This document shows, piece by piece, positions 54,200-63,990 of a stretch of 64,000 nt of DNA. Source of the stretch: Streptomyces sp. NBS 14/10 (GTDB lineage Bacteria > Actinomycetota > Actinomycetes > Streptomycetales > Streptomycetaceae). Both the position numbers and the translations under genes were made by a program. The stretch is taken from contig NZ_NCSM01000013.1 in the NCBI RefSeq assembly GCF_002224125.1, positions 65,396 to 129,395 of the forward strand. Direction: 5' to 3'. The notes under the pieces were generated by a model, which made no database searches, was not told the DNA's origin, and saw only the letters and a program-made list of their open reading frames with translations. How positions within the stretch are numbered: the first letter of the stretch is position 1; every line of letters begins with the position of its first letter.

Positions 54200-54243
54200 C
54201 GCGCCCCGGCACCTCCATCACGGCACCGCATATCGTGCGGCCC

Positions 54244-55038
54244 ATGACAGATGACGCCCGCACCGCGGCGCGGCACCCACTGCCCGCGCGCCCGACACAA
54301 GCCGTCGTCCTGGCCGGAGGCCAGGGCTCGCGGCTGCGCCCGTACACCGACGACCGGCCCAAGCCCATGGTCGAGATCCCCGGCACCGGCACCCCGATCA
54401 TCGGCCACCAACTCGCCTGGCTGGCCGCCGAGGGCGTCACCGACGCCGTCGTCTCCTGCGGTCACCTGGCGGCGGTGCTCCAGGACTGGCTGGAGTCGGC
54501 GGATCTGCCGCTGCGGGTGACGACGGTCGTCGAGAAGGAGCCGCTGGGCCGCGGCGGCGGTCTCAAGTTCGCCGCCGCGTCGCTCCCGCACCCCGACCGG
54601 TCCTGGTACGCCACCAACGGCGACATCTGGACCCGCTTCTCGCTCCGCGACATGGCCGACTTCCACCGCGAGCGCGACGCCGTCGCCACGCTCGCCCTGG
54701 CCCGCCCGCGCATCCCCTGGGGCGCGGTGGAGACCGACGAGTTCGGCCATGTCCTCGACTTCATCGAGGCGCCGCCGTCGCCGTACCTCATCAACGCCGG
54801 CGTCTACGTCTTCTCCGCCGACTTCACCGCGCTGCTCCCCGACCGCGGAGACCACGAGCGCACCACCTTCCCCCGGCTCGCCCGCGAGCGCCGCCTGGCC
54901 GGGTTCCCGCTGCCCCACGGCGCGTACTGGCGCGCCATCGACACGGCCAAGGACCTGACCGAGGCCGCCAAGGAGCTGGCCGCCGGATCGCCGCCGCACG
55001 GCACACTGGGCCAGGCCCCCGCCGCGCGGCGCGCGTGA
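54244..55038 (+). CDS. Sugar nucleotidyltransferase
   Basis: 264 residues. NTP_transferase fold: VVLAGGQGSRLRPYTDDRPKPMVEI (about residues 19-43; cofactor loop GGxGxRLxP), then GGGLKFAA, TNGDIW (metal Asp) and VETDEFGHVLDFIEAP. It resembles mannose- or glucose-1-phosphate nucleotidyltransferases lacking the C-terminal acyltransferase or hexapeptide domain. Sugar unknown. Its last bases lie within the first copy of a 133-bp-spaced repeat. Confidence 0.85.
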   Translation: MTDDARTAARHPLPARPTQAVVLAGGQGSRLRPYTDDRPKPMVEIPGTGTPIIGHQLAWLAAEGVTDAVVSCGHLAAVLQDWLESADLPLRVTTVVEKEPLGRGGGLKFAAASLPHPDRSWYATNGDIWTRFSLRDMADFHRERDAVATLALARPRIPWGAVETDEFGHVLDFIEAPPSPYLINAGVYVFSADFTALLPDRGDHERTTFPRLARERRLAGFPLPHGAYWRAIDTAKDLTEAAKELAAGSPPHGTLGQAPAARRA

Positions 55039-55200
55039 GCGCGGCCTCGCGCGCGTGTTGACCCGGGCCGCGGCCCTGGAGCCGACCGCTGGTACGGAGC
55101 GCCGCGCCCTGGGGTAACCGCGCCCTGGGGTAACCGCGCCGCGCGGTAGCAGCCCCGCAGTACGCGCGTGAGCGCGGCCTCGCGCGCGTGTTGACCCGGG
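55031..55200. repeat. Direct repeat, period 133 bp, between converging genes
   Basis: A 37-bp identical segment at 55031-55067 recurs at 55164-55200, followed in both copies by related sequence (GGTACGGAGCGCCGCGCCC and GGTAACCGCG elements). The first copy includes the stop codon of the nucleotidyltransferase gene. The 431-base gap 55039-55469 contains no gene. Confidence 0.75.
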
Positions 55201-55375
55201 GCCACAGTCCGGGCGCCGCGCCCCTGGAGCCGTGCGCTGGTACGGAGCGCCGCGCCCCGAGGTAACCGCGCCCTGGGGTAACCGCGCCTCGCGGTAGCCG
55301 CGCCTCGCCAGCCGCGTCCTGCGGTAGCCGCGCCCGGACAGCCGCCGGCCCAGACACCGGCCCCGGACAGCCGTC

Positions 55376-55406
55376 GGCCCGGCCCAGGCAGTGCCTGGGC
55401 CGGGCC
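55376..55406. terminator. Strong hairpin between converging genes
   Basis: 15-bp perfect inverted repeat (55376-55390 with 55392-55406). The innermost pairs would open to form a loop. It lies between the nucleotidyltransferase and DoxX genes. Confidence 0.7.
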
Positions 55407-55469
55407 GGGGCGTCAGCCGGGGCGTCAGCCGGGGCGCAGCTCGCGGCACCTCCGCGAGACTGCGCCGCG

Positions 55470-57167
55470 TCAGCCGAGGAGCCCGCCCAGGGCGCCGCCG
55501 CTGCTCTCCGGGGAGCTCTCGCCGTAGCCGTACGAGTCGCCGGACGTGCCGCCGCTGCCCGTGACGGCCTCGGGCAAGGTCTCGCCCTCGCCGATGCCGA
55601 GACCGCCCCGGCCGCCCCGGCCGGTCCGCCCGCCCGCCGACGACGGCCCTTCCGTGGTCTCCGGGTCGGCGGCGGGCCGCCGCGGCTGCCCTGGGGCGGT
55701 CCGCGCGCCGCTGTGCGACGGGCGGGGGCGGTGGGAGCCGCCGGCCGCGGCCGACGCGCTGGGCGAGCCCGTGGAGGAGGCCGCCGACGGGGCGGTCGGG
55801 CTGGTCCGCGGGGCGCGCGGGGACGGCGCCCCGCCCGCGCCGAGGGGGCCGCGGGTGGCGCCGCTGGGGCTCTGGTCGGCCCGCCGGGGCAGCGGAGAGC
55901 CGGGCAGGTTGTTCGTCGGGGCGTCGCTCGGCTGCGGTCCGTGCACCGTCTCCGAGGCCCGTACGGCGCCGCCGAGCATCGAGCCGAACAGCAGCGTCAC
56001 CCCGACCACGATCATCGCCATGAAGCCGCCCCGGCGCAGCACCCGCCGCCGCAGCGCCCACAGCCCGACCCGCGGCCCGAGCCGCCGCCACGCCTCGCCC
56101 GCGAGCCGGGCGTCCGTCGAGTACACCGGGGCGCCCGCGATGATCAGTGGGCTCCAGGCGGCGAGGTAGATGATGTCCGGCGCGTCGTACACCGGTACGG
56201 TCCGCCAGCTCACGGTCAGGATCAGCGCGGCCGACAGCGACGCGCCGAAGAAGGCCGCCAGCCGCTGCCACAGCCCCAGCACCGTCAGCACCCCGACCAC
56301 GACCTGGAGGAAGGCCACCGTCAGACCCGCGCCCACCGGATGCCCGAGCGCGAAGTCGCGCAGCGGCTCGGCGATCGCCCAGGGGTGCAGCGAACGCAGC
56401 CAGGTGACCATCGAGCCGCGCTCGCCGCCGTCGAAGTAGACCGGGTCGGAGAGCTTGCCCATACCGGCGTAGATGGAGATGAGGCCGAGGAAGACGCGCA
56501 GCGGGAGCAGCACCACGCCCAGGTTCATCCGGCGGCCGGGGTAGTAGGCGTGCCGTACGGACTCGGCGTGGCGGCGCGGGCGCGGCACCTCGGCGCCCCG
56601 GCTCCCGCTCCCGCTCCGGGCCGCCCGCCCTTCGGCGGTCCGGCCCCCAGGCGTCCACCCCTCCCCCGCCTGCGGGGGCACTCCCCCGGCTGCCGCCGGT
56701 GCGCGCCCCCGCTCGGCGTACGGGCTGCGGCGCGGGCCGATGACCGTGGGCGGGCCGTCGTCGAAGGCGAGCCGCGGCAGCACCTGGGTGGCGGCCACGT
56801 CGCCGCCGCCGTCCCCGACGCCGGAGGCACCGTCCCCCTTGGCCCCCTTTTCTACAAGCCCCACCCCCGCGTACCGCACGGCCTGCAGCAGCCGGGTGGT
56901 GTCCGCGTCGCCGCCGGGCCGGGTGCGGCCGCTCCAGACCACGGGCGGGCGGCGCCGGGCGGCGGCCGGGACGCGGGCGAGCCGCGTCGTGTCCGCCAGC
57001 GCGTCGCTCACCACCGGGGCGGCGAGCTGCACCCGGAAGCTCGCGGGATTGACGGTGACCTGTGCCGGATCGCTCGGCACCTTGGCCATGGTCAGCCGTG
57101 GCTCGTCGTCAAAACCCGGTGCGCGTCCCCCCAAGGGCGTGCGGGGTGTTCTGGTCTCCACGCTCAA
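55470..57167 (-). CDS. DoxX-family membrane protein with long tails
   Basis: 565 residues. The DoxX core (about 215-380) has four membrane helices with LRVFLGLISIYAGMGKLSDP, AFLQVVVGVLTVLGLWQRLAA and AAWSPLIIAGAPVYS. The N-terminal 210 residues are charged and disordered (two DTTRL segments); the C-terminal 170 are Ser/Pro/Gly-rich, after a further hydrophobic helix (about 385-405). DoxX proteins take part in redox membrane complexes. The start is uncertain: TTG 57167 or GTG 57161, both with weak ribosome sites. Confidence 0.8.
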   Translation of the reverse strand: MSVETRTPRTPLGGRAPGFDDEPRLTMAKVPSDPAQVTVNPASFRVQLAAPVVSDALADTTRLARVPAAARRRPPVVWSGRTRPGGDADTTRLLQAVRYAGVGLVEKGAKGDGASGVGDGGGDVAATQVLPRLAFDDGPPTVIGPRRSPYAERGRAPAAAGGVPPQAGEGWTPGGRTAEGRAARSGSGSRGAEVPRPRRHAESVRHAYYPGRRMNLGVVLLPLRVFLGLISIYAGMGKLSDPVYFDGGERGSMVTWLRSLHPWAIAEPLRDFALGHPVGAGLTVAFLQVVVGVLTVLGLWQRLAAFFGASLSAALILTVSWRTVPVYDAPDIIYLAAWSPLIIAGAPVYSTDARLAGEAWRRLGPRVGLWALRRRVLRRGGFMAMIVVGVTLLFGSMLGGAVRASETVHGPQPSDAPTNNLPGSPLPRRADQSPSGATRGPLGAGGAPSPRAPRTSPTAPSAASSTGSPSASAAAGGSHRPRPSHSGARTAPGQPRRPAADPETTEGPSSAGGRTGRGGRGGLGIGEGETLPEAVTGSGGTSGDSYGYGESSPESSGGALGGLLG

Positions 57168-57405
57168 CTAACCGAGTGACGCGCGGATAGGACACTGCCG
57201 TGACCGCCCCGAGGTGTCCGAGGCCCGTCAAGCCATGATCATGTGAGACCCCTCAGACCATGATCGCTTCAGCTGTGAGGGCGGGCCAGGTGCCGGACGG
57301 GGTGCCGGGCCGAGGCCGGACCGAGAGCCCGACCGGGGCCAGCCCGGGACCCCGACCGGGGCCGGACCAGGGCCGACCCGAGAGCCCGACCGCGGGCCCG
57401 ACCGC

Positions 57406-58359
57406 TCAGCTCCGGTGCCGGACCACCTCGTACAGCACGACACCTGTCGCCACGCCCGCGTTCAGCGATTCGGCGCCGCCGGGCATCGGGATGCGCACCA
57501 GGACGTCGCAGGTCTCGGCGACCAGCCGGGACAGCCCCTTGCCCTCGCTGCCGGCCACGATCACCACCGGACCGTCCAGCACCTCGGCGTTCTGCACCTC
57601 GGTGTCGCCGTCCGCGTCGAGCCCGACCACCATCAGGCCCGCCTTCTTGTACGCCTCCAGCGCGCGCGTGAGGTTGGTCGCCCGCGCCACCGGCGTACGC
57701 GCCGCGGTGCCCGCCGAGGTCTTCCACGCCCCCGCCGTCATCCCGGCCGCGCGCCGCTCCGGCACCACCACGCCATGGCCGCCGAACGCCGACACCGAGC
57801 GCACCACGGCGCCCAGGTTGCGCGGGTCGGTGACCCCGTCGAGGGCGACGATCAGCGGGTCCTGGCCCTCCTCGGCCGCGGCGTCGAGCAGGTCCTCGGG
57901 GTGCGCGTACTCGTACGGCGGCACCTGGAGCACCAGCCCCTGGTGGTTGAGGCCGTTGGTCATCCGGTCCAGCTCGGGGCGCGGGGCCTCCATGAGGTGG
58001 ATACCGCCGCGGTCGGCCGCGAGCTTCAGCGCCTCGCGCACCCGCTCGTCGCTGTCGATGAACTGCTGGACGTACAGCATGATGGCCGGCACGCCCTCGC
58101 GCAGCGCCTCGACGACCGGGTTGCGGCCCACCACCAGCTCGTTCGTGCCCTTGCCGCCGCCGCGCCGCGGGGCCGGGCGGCGGGCCGCCTGCTTGGCGCG
58201 CGCCTGGGCGACGCGCTGCTTGGCATGGCCCTTGCGCATCTCGGCGGGCGGAGTGGGGCCCTTGCCTTCCAGAGCCCGGCGCCGCTTGCCGCCGCTGCCG
58301 ACCGTCGCGCCCTTCTTGTTGGCGGTGCGTCGGTTCCTGCGCTGGCTGTTGCCGGCCAT
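57406..58359 (-). CDS. rlmB: 23S rRNA (guanosine-2'-O-)-methyltransferase RlmB-like (SpoU family)
   Basis: 317 residues from [12 protein letters not shown] basic Lys/Arg-rich extension (1-75) is followed by the L30e-like substrate-binding domain (78-150, [17 protein letters not shown]) and the SPOUT knot (160-315) with [28 protein letters not shown] and [18 protein letters not shown]. It methylates a ribose in 23S rRNA. It follows cysS on the same strand, as in most actinobacteria. Confidence 0.92.
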   Translation of the reverse strand: MAGNSQRRNRRTANKKGATVGSGGKRRRALEGKGPTPPAEMRKGHAKQRVAQARAKQAARRPAPRRGGGKGTNELVVGRNPVVEALREGVPAIMLYVQQFIDSDERVREALKLAADRGGIHLMEAPRPELDRMTNGLNHQGLVLQVPPYEYAHPEDLLDAAAEEGQDPLIVALDGVTDPRNLGAVVRSVSAFGGHGVVVPERRAAGMTAGAWKTSAGTAARTPVARATNLTRALEAYKKAGLMVVGLDADGDTEVQNAEVLDGPVVIVAGSEGKGLSRLVAETCDVLVRIPMPGGAESLNAGVATGVVLYEVVRHRS

Positions 58360-58544
58360 GGGGTTCACCTGTTCCTCATCCGTGGCCGCCCGCCGGCCGC
58401 CCGGCCCTGACGGGCCTCACGGCTTCGCGCGGCTGCGCCCCCGGGCCTGGTCCGGCGGCTGCCTGCTTGGGTCATGTCGTAGGGGTGTGCCGGGGCGCAC
58501 CACGTCGGTGGGTCGGTCGGTCAGTCGGGGCGGGGCCGCCGGGG

Positions 58545-59945
58545 TCAGCGCGAGCCGAGCTCCCAGCGCGGCCCGCTCGGGGTGTCCTCGATGACCAGCC
58601 CCGACTGCTGAAGCTGATCGCGGATGGCGTCCGCCGTCGCGTAGTCCTTACGGGTCCGCGCGGCCTGCCGCTGCTCCAGGACCAGCCGTACGAGCGAGTC
58701 GACCACGCCGTGCAGATCCTCACCCCGGTCGGGGCCGCCCGACCAGTGCTCGTCGAGCGGGTCGAGGCCCAGCACGCCGAGCATGGCGCGCACCTCGGCC
58801 AGCCGCGCGACCGCCGACTCCTTGTCGTCGGCGGTCAGGGCGGAGTTCCCCTGGCGGACGGTGGTGTGGACGACCGCGAGCGCCTGCGGGACGCCGAAGT
58901 CGTCGTCCATCGCCTCCGCGAACGCGGGCGGCACCTCGGGCGCGGGCGGAACGACCTTCCCGGCCTTCTCGGTGACCCGCTGCACGAAGCCCTCGATGCG
59001 CGCGAACGCGGACTCGGCCTCGCGCAGCGACTCCTCGCTGTACTCGATCATGGAGCGGTAGTGCGGGGTGCCGAGGTAGTAGCGCAGCACGATGGGGCGC
59101 CAGTGCTTGACCATCTCGGAGACCAGCACCGAATTGCCGAGCGACTTGCTCATCTTCTCGCCGCTCATGGTCACCCAGGCGTTGTGCGTCCAGTACGTCG
59201 CGAAGTCGTCGCCGTACGCCTTGGCCTGCGCGATCTCGTTCTCATGGTGCGGGAAGATCAGGTCGACGCCGCCGCCGTGGATGTCGAAGGCCGAGCCCAG
59301 GTACTTATGGGCCATCGCCGAGCACTCCAGGTGCCAGCCGGGCCGGCCGCGCCCCCACGGGGTCTCCCAGCTCGGCTCGCCGGGCTTGGCCGCCTTCCAC
59401 ATGGCGAAGTCACGCGGGTCGCGCTTGCCGTACTCACCCTCGCCGGAGGGCTGGCGCAGCCCGTCCAGCTCCTGGTTGGAGAGCTGGAGATAGCCGGGGT
59501 ACGAGCGCACGTCGAAGTAGACGCTGCCCTCGGCGGCGTAGGCATGACCCCGCTCGATCAGCCCCCGCATCATTTCGATCATCTCCGGCACATGGCCGGT
59601 GGCCCGGGGCTCATAGGTCACGGGCAGGCAGCCGAGGATGTCGTACGCGGAGTTGAACGCGCGCTCGTTCTCATAGCCGATCGCCCACCACGGGCGGTTC
59701 TGCTCCGCAGACTTCGCGATGATCTTGTCGTCGATGTCGGTGACGTTGCGGATGAACGTCACGTCGTAGCCGCGGTAGCTGAACCAGCGGCGCATGATGT
59801 CGAAGTTGAGCCCCGACCTGATGTGCCCGATATGCGGGGCGGCCTGCACGGTCGCGCCACACAGGTAGATCGAGACGCAGCCCGGCGTGAGCGGGTTGAA
59901 GTCACGGATCTGCCGGGCGCTGGTGTCGTACAGGCGAATAGTCAC
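58545..59945 (-). CDS. cysS: Cysteinyl-tRNA synthetase
   Basis: 466 residues from GTG 59945. HIGH motif H38-I-G-H41, KMSKS in EKMSKSLGN (about residue 265), zinc ligands in [15 protein letters not shown] and [10 protein letters not shown]. The C-terminal anticodon domain ([17 protein letters not shown]) and full length distinguish it from MshC. It lies between rlmB and ispF on the same strand. Confidence 0.96.
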   Translation of the reverse strand: MTIRLYDTSARQIRDFNPLTPGCVSIYLCGATVQAAPHIGHIRSGLNFDIMRRWFSYRGYDVTFIRNVTDIDDKIIAKSAEQNRPWWAIGYENERAFNSAYDILGCLPVTYEPRATGHVPEMIEMMRGLIERGHAYAAEGSVYFDVRSYPGYLQLSNQELDGLRQPSGEGEYGKRDPRDFAMWKAAKPGEPSWETPWGRGRPGWHLECSAMAHKYLGSAFDIHGGGVDLIFPHHENEIAQAKAYGDDFATYWTHNAWVTMSGEKMSKSLGNSVLVSEMVKHWRPIVLRYYLGTPHYRSMIEYSEESLREAESAFARIEGFVQRVTEKAGKVVPPAPEVPPAFAEAMDDDFGVPQALAVVHTTVRQGNSALTADDKESAVARLAEVRAMLGVLGLDPLDEHWSGGPDRGEDLHGVVDSLVRLVLEQRQAARTRKDYATADAIRDQLQQSGLVIEDTPSGPRWELGSR

Positions 59946-60115
59946 GCATCAAGGGTAGACGGAACCCGGCAGTGCCCCGGGACCCTAGGGCCACAGGGAC
60001 ACAGAAGCGTGACACTTGGGACGCTCCGGCCACGGAACCGCGCCGCCGAACCGCCCCGCCGAACCGCCCGGCGGAGCGACTTGCCCCGCCCCGCCGCCAA
60101 CCCGTCCGCGGGCGG

Positions 60116-60661
60116 CTAGGCCGTCCGCACCACCAGGGCCGTGGCGATCGCCGCGAGTCCCTCCGCACGGCCGGTGAGGCCCAGGCCGTCGGTGGTGGTG
60201 CCGGAAATCGCCACGGGCGCCCCGACCGCCGCCGAAAGGGCCTTCGTCGCCTCGTCCCGCCGCTTGCCGATCTTCGGGCGTACGCCGATCACCTGGATCG
60301 CCACATTCCCGATCTCGAACCCCGCGGCGCGGACGATCCGGGCGGCCTCGGCCAGCAGGGTGACCCCCGAGGCCCCGGCCCACTCGGGGCGGTCGGTGCC
60401 GAAGTGCGCGCCGAGGTCGCCGACCCCGGCGGCGGAGAACAGCGCGTCACAGGCGGCGTGCGCGGCGACGTCGCCATCGGAGTGCCCGGCCAGGCCGTAC
60501 TGCTCGCCCTCCCACAGCAGACCCGCGCACCACAGCTCGCGGCCCTTCTCAAAGGCGTGCACATCCGTGCCGATACCCACGAGCGGCATCCCGGCGAGGG
60601 ACGCGCCATGGACCTCAGACGCGCCATGGACCGCAGAGCGTCCGGAATCCTCAGAAGCCAT
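60116..60661 (-). CDS. ispF: 2-C-methyl-D-erythritol 2,4-cyclodiphosphate synthase
   Basis: 181 residues. IspF cyclises CDP-methylerythritol-2-phosphate in the MEP isoprenoid route. Zinc ligands are in IGTDVHAF and the His after it, with [13 protein letters not shown] and [26 protein letters not shown] closes the domain. About 24 extra N-terminal residues precede the usual start. The ATG lies inside the ispD stop region (11-bp overlap), so the two are coupled. Confidence 0.95.
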   Translation of the reverse strand: MASEDSGRSAVHGASEVHGASLAGMPLVGIGTDVHAFEKGRELWCAGLLWEGEQYGLAGHSDGDVAAHAACDALFSAAGVGDLGAHFGTDRPEWAGASGVTLLAEAARIVRAAGFEIGNVAIQVIGVRPKIGKRRDEATKALSAAVGAPVAISGTTTDGLGLTGRAEGLAAIATALVVRTA

Positions 60662-61442
60662 CGGTGGCCCTCCTCCGGGCGAGCACGGCCTCGGCCAGCA
60701 CCAGATCCAGCGGCCGGGTCACCTTGAACGCCTCCTCATGGCCGGGCACGACCACGACCTCGGCCCCAAGACGCTCCACCATCCCGGCGTCGTCCGTCGC
60801 GCCCTCGCCCTCCAGGGCGATCTTCTCGTGCGCCTCGACCAGCGTGGCCCGGTCGAAGCCCTGCGGGGTCTGTACGGCGCGCAGCAGCGCGCGGTCCGGG
60901 GTGCCGACCACCGGTTCGGGCTCCCCGGCCCGGTCGCCGGTGCGCGGCTCGACCTGCTTGACGGTGTCGGCCAGCGGCAGCGCCGGGACGACGGCGGGCG
61001 CCCCCTCCCGTACGGCGGCGACGACCGCGTCCACGGTGTCGACGGGGACCAGCGGGCGCGCCGCGTCATGGACGAGGACGCAGCTGATGTCCTCGGGTAC
61101 GGCGGCCAGGCCGCGCCGTACGGACTCCTGGCGGGTCTCACCGCCCGGCACCACGACCACGTCGGTGGTTCCGGTCAGCGGATAGGCGTCGAGCAGCCGG
61201 CGGACCTCATCGGCCCCGTCCGGCGGGGCGACCACGACGACCAGCGCCACGGAACGGGACCGGGCCATCGCGCGCACGGCGTGGACCAGCATCGGCGTAC
61301 CGCTGAGCGGACGCAGCGCCTTGGGCGCGCCGGGCCCGAGCCGCACCCCGCGGCCCGCGGCCGGGATCACTGCGGCGGTACGGGTGGGGCGGGCGGGGCT
61401 CTCGCTGCCCTCGGGATTCACGGACTGCCCTGAGACGGACAT
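60651..61442 (-). CDS. ispD: 2-C-methyl-D-erythritol 4-phosphate cytidylyltransferase
   Basis: 263 residues from ATG 61442. [20 protein letters not shown] is the CTP-binding loop, then [24 protein letters not shown] and [10 protein letters not shown]. It makes CDP-methylerythritol, the substrate prepared for IspF after IspE. The frame stays open well upstream but only the ATG gives a normal-length protein; its ribosome site is weak. Confidence 0.94.
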   Translation of the reverse strand: MSVSGQSVNPEGSESPARPTRTAAVIPAAGRGVRLGPGAPKALRPLSGTPMLVHAVRAMARSRSVALVVVVAPPDGADEVRRLLDAYPLTGTTDVVVVPGGETRQESVRRGLAAVPEDISCVLVHDAARPLVPVDTVDAVVAAVREGAPAVVPALPLADTVKQVEPRTGDRAGEPEPVVGTPDRALLRAVQTPQGFDRATLVEAHEKIALEGEGATDDAGMVERLGAEVVVVPGHEEAFKVTRPLDLVLAEAVLARRRATDGF

Positions 61443-61755
61443 TGAGTTGGCGTTCAGGTTTGCTTCCTCGACCGATATGGGTATGGCCACAGCGTGCCGG
61501 GCGCGATGCCCCGACCAGCCCCTTCCGTGACGACTGGTCGAGCCAGCTGCCCGGGCCCGGCACACCAACACCGCCGGCGCGGAGTCGGCAGGCAGTCGGC
61601 CGGAGGATCGGCCGTGGTGACCCGTGGTGACAGTGGGCCGGATTTCAGGGCACTTCAGGGCACCGGAATCTTTCGGCGACACCGGCATGCGCACATGCCG
61701 CAGCGCCCGGCGACAGACAGTGTCTGGATCACTCGGGCACCGCGGCATCTATGTG
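61443..61755. other. Gap between carD and ispD
   Basis: About 310 bases without a supported gene. It should hold the ispD promoter if it is not read through from carD. No convincing terminator or repeat was seen. Confidence 0.4.
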
Positions 61756-62238
61756 TCAGGACGCGAGGACCTCGTCGAGCAGGGCCTCGGCCTTGTCCTC
61801 GTTGGTGTTCTCAGCGAGGGCGAGCTCACTCACCAGGATCTGGCGTGCCTTGGCAAGCATGCGCTTCTCACCGGCGGAAAGTCCGCGCTCCCGCTCTCGG
61901 CGCCACAGGTCGCGCACCACTTCGGCGACCTTGATAACGTCGCCGGAGGCGAGCTTCTCGAGATTTGCCTTGTAGCGACGGGACCAGTTCGTCGGCTCTT
62001 CGGCGTACGGTGCGCGCAACACCTCGAAGACCCGGTCCAGCCCGTCCTGGCCGACCACATCACGCACACCGACGAACTCCGCATTGTCCGCCGGCACGCG
62101 AACCGTCAGATCACCCTGAGCGACCTTCAGCACCAAGTAGGTCTTGTCCACGCCTTTGATCTGGCGAGTTTCGATGGCCTCGATCAGCGCGGCCCCGTGA
62201 TGGGGATAGACCACGGTGTCGCCAACCTTGAACGTCAT
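61756..62238 (-). CDS. carD: CarD-family RNA polymerase-binding regulator
   Basis: 160 residues. The N-terminal Tudor-like RNAP-interaction domain ([21 protein letters not shown]) and the helical C-terminal DNA-binding half ([28 protein letters not shown], split at RGL) are as in mycobacterial CarD, which stabilises open promoter complexes at rRNA and housekeeping promoters. GGAAGGGG lies about 12 bases before ATG 62238. It heads the ispDF-cysS-rlmB series. Confidence 0.95.
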   Translation of the reverse strand: MTFKVGDTVVYPHHGAALIEAIETRQIKGVDKTYLVLKVAQGDLTVRVPADNAEFVGVRDVVGQDGLDRVFEVLRAPYAEEPTNWSRRYKANLEKLASGDVIKVAEVVRDLWRRERERGLSAGEKRMLAKARQILVSELALAENTNEDKAEALLDEVLAS

Positions 62239-62552
62239 GTGACAGGTACCCCTTCCGTGGCTATCCAGGGTAACACGGGAACGCCTTCTTCTGAATGGCG
62301 TTTTCGCAGGTCAGGGCATATCTCGGGGCTTGACAACAGCGGGCGGAACGTGCTGGGCGGGGCCCGCGGAAGCGGGTATTCGCAGGTGGGAGCGGCTGCA
62401 CGGGCGTAGCGAAACCCGTACGCTACACCCCCCAACAGCCCCTCACGAGTGACCTTACGTCCCGCTTTGCCGGAGTCCAGTCGAAGGACTTCCGCTACTC
62501 CGTTCGGGCCTGGAGCGAGTGATCCCATCGTCTTTCCCGAATTGATCACGCC

Positions 62553-62595
62553 AGAGTGGATCAGGGGTGGATCAAGAGTGGATCAAGAGTGTTGA
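62553..62595. repeat. 11-bp direct repeats in the carD upstream region
   Basis: GTGGATCA at 62553, 62564 and 62575, then a variant GTGTTGATCA at 62586, at exactly 11-bp spacing. They lie in the 659-base gap (62239-62897) between divergent carD and the lipoprotein gene, which has no gene I can support. Confidence 0.6.
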
Positions 62596-62897
62596 TCAAT
62601 TCTCGGACGTCCACACATTCCTTACCGATAATCGCCCCTTCCACCACCGGACCGATATTCGCCATGCATGTCAGAAGTGGATCCGGGAAGCTGGAGATCG
62701 CATCGCGCCGTCTCCTTGGCGACGGTCTCTCTGCGGCCTCTCCACGGCCGTGGGCGGTGCGCCGACCGGTGCCCCGGGCGGTGCGCCGGTCGGGCAGGGG
62801 CAACCCCGGGTGGGTCGGGTGCGGCCCCGGGCAGGGGGATCGGTAACCTAAGCCCGCTGATCCAACTTTTACCTAGCCCTTAGGAGATGCCGCCGCC

Positions 62898-63608
62898 GTG
62901 AGCAGCAGCCTTCGACGCGGCGTCCTCGCCGCCGCCGCCCTCGTGGTCTCGGTCGCCCCGCTCTCCGCCTGCGCGGCCGGGGACAACGCGCAGACGCTGC
63001 AGGTCAAGCCGGACAACGCCGCCACGTCCATCGGCGATATCAAGATCCAGAACGCCACCATCGTGACCCAGCCGGACCGCAAGGCGAAGGGCCCGGCCGT
63101 CATCACGGCCAAGATCTTCAACAACGGCGGGGGCAACCAGACCCTCAAGGCCATCACCCTCCCCGGGACCAGCACCAAGGTGAAGGTGTCCCCGGCCAAG
63201 GGCCGCGGCGCGGTCATCATCCCGGCCGGCGGCTCGGTGCTCCTCGGCGGCAAGGGCAACCCCTCCGCGGTCATCGAGAACGGGCGCGAGGCCCCTCGGA
63301 ACGGCGACGCGCAGCGGATCGTCTTCGACCTCAGCAAGACGGGCGATGTGCCGATCACGGCGTTCGTGGTCCCGGCGACGCACTACTTCGAGGAGTGGGG
63401 CCCGTCGCAGATGCCGACCACGACCCCGACCACCACGGCGCCCACCACCCCGGCCGGCAAGCAGACCGGCACCAAGAAGCCGGGCTCCACGGCGTCCGGC
63501 AGCGCCACGGCGACCAACAAGCCGTCCGGCGCGGCGGGGAACGGGAACGAGAGCGGCACGCCGACCAACGGCATCGCCTCCGGCGAACCGACCCCGACGG
63601 GCAACTGA
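62898..63608 (+). CDS. Secreted lipoprotein, DUF461/PCuAC-like
   Basis: 236 residues from GTG 62898 (AGGAGA upstream). Lipobox LSAC with C25. The mature domain (about 35-170; IQNATIVT, AVITAKIFNNGGGNQTLKAI, KVKVSPAKGRG and PAGGSVLLGGKG) has the immunoglobulin-like fold of DUF461, related to periplasmic copper chaperones, but Met/His copper ligands are sparse. A Thr/Ser/Pro/Gly tail (170-236) follows. It converges on the response-regulator gene at the window edge. Confidence 0.8.
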   Translation: MSSSLRRGVLAAAALVVSVAPLSACAAGDNAQTLQVKPDNAATSIGDIKIQNATIVTQPDRKAKGPAVITAKIFNNGGGNQTLKAITLPGTSTKVKVSPAKGRGAVIIPAGGSVLLGGKGNPSAVIENGREAPRNGDAQRIVFDLSKTGDVPITAFVVPATHYFEEWGPSQMPTTTPTTTAPTTPAGKQTGTKKPGSTASGSATATNKPSGAAGNGNESGTPTNGIASGEPTPTGN

Positions 63609-63620
63609 CCCGACAGCAAC

Positions 63621-63663
63621 CACTGCGAGGGCCCTGGAAGTCGCTTCCAGGGCCCTCGCAGTG
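63621..63663. terminator. Very strong bidirectional terminator
   Basis: 20-bp perfect stem (63621-63640 with 63644-63663) and a 3-nt loop, 12 bases past the lipoprotein stop; probably the shared terminator with the leftward response-regulator gene. Confidence 0.85.
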
Positions 63664-63805
63664 AAAGTGAAACGGTCGGTTCACGGCTCGATCCCCCTCC
63701 CCGACGCGCCCCTCGCACCGCTCGGCCCCAGGGGGCCTCACCGGCTTCGGGACGCTGCGCCGGACTCCGTCCGCCAGTCTCGGACCGAGGCGCCGAGGCC
63801 GCGGT

Positions 63806-63877
63806 TTACGGCTCGAACTTGTAGCCCAGACCACGCACCGTCACCAGATAACGCGGCGCCCCCGGATCCGGCTCGAA
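63806..63877 (-). pseudogene. Duplicated tail of a winged-helix response regulator (phoP-like)
   Basis: Read leftward, 23 codons then TAA encode an OmpR/PhoB-type end: EPDPGAPRYLVTVRGLGYKF. Upstream of it is not coding but the second copy of the 3' flank, so this is a detached duplicate of the tail, not the real gene end. Confidence 0.7.
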
Positions 63878-63990
63878 CCCCCTCCCGCACGCGCCCCTCG
63901 CACCGTTCGGCCCCAGGGGGCCTCACCGGCTTCGGGACGCTGCGCCGGACTCCGTCCGCCGGTCTCGGGCCGAGGCGCCGAGGCCGCGGT

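Noticed and set aside
58545..59945. MshC (mycothiol ligase) instead of cysteinyl-tRNA synthetase
   Set aside because: Full-length anticodon-binding C-terminus and the ispF/rlmB context fit CysS.
62586..62595. PHO box upstream of the lipoprotein gene
   Set aside because: The repeat does not match the GTTCACC-type direct repeats of PhoP, despite the right spacing.
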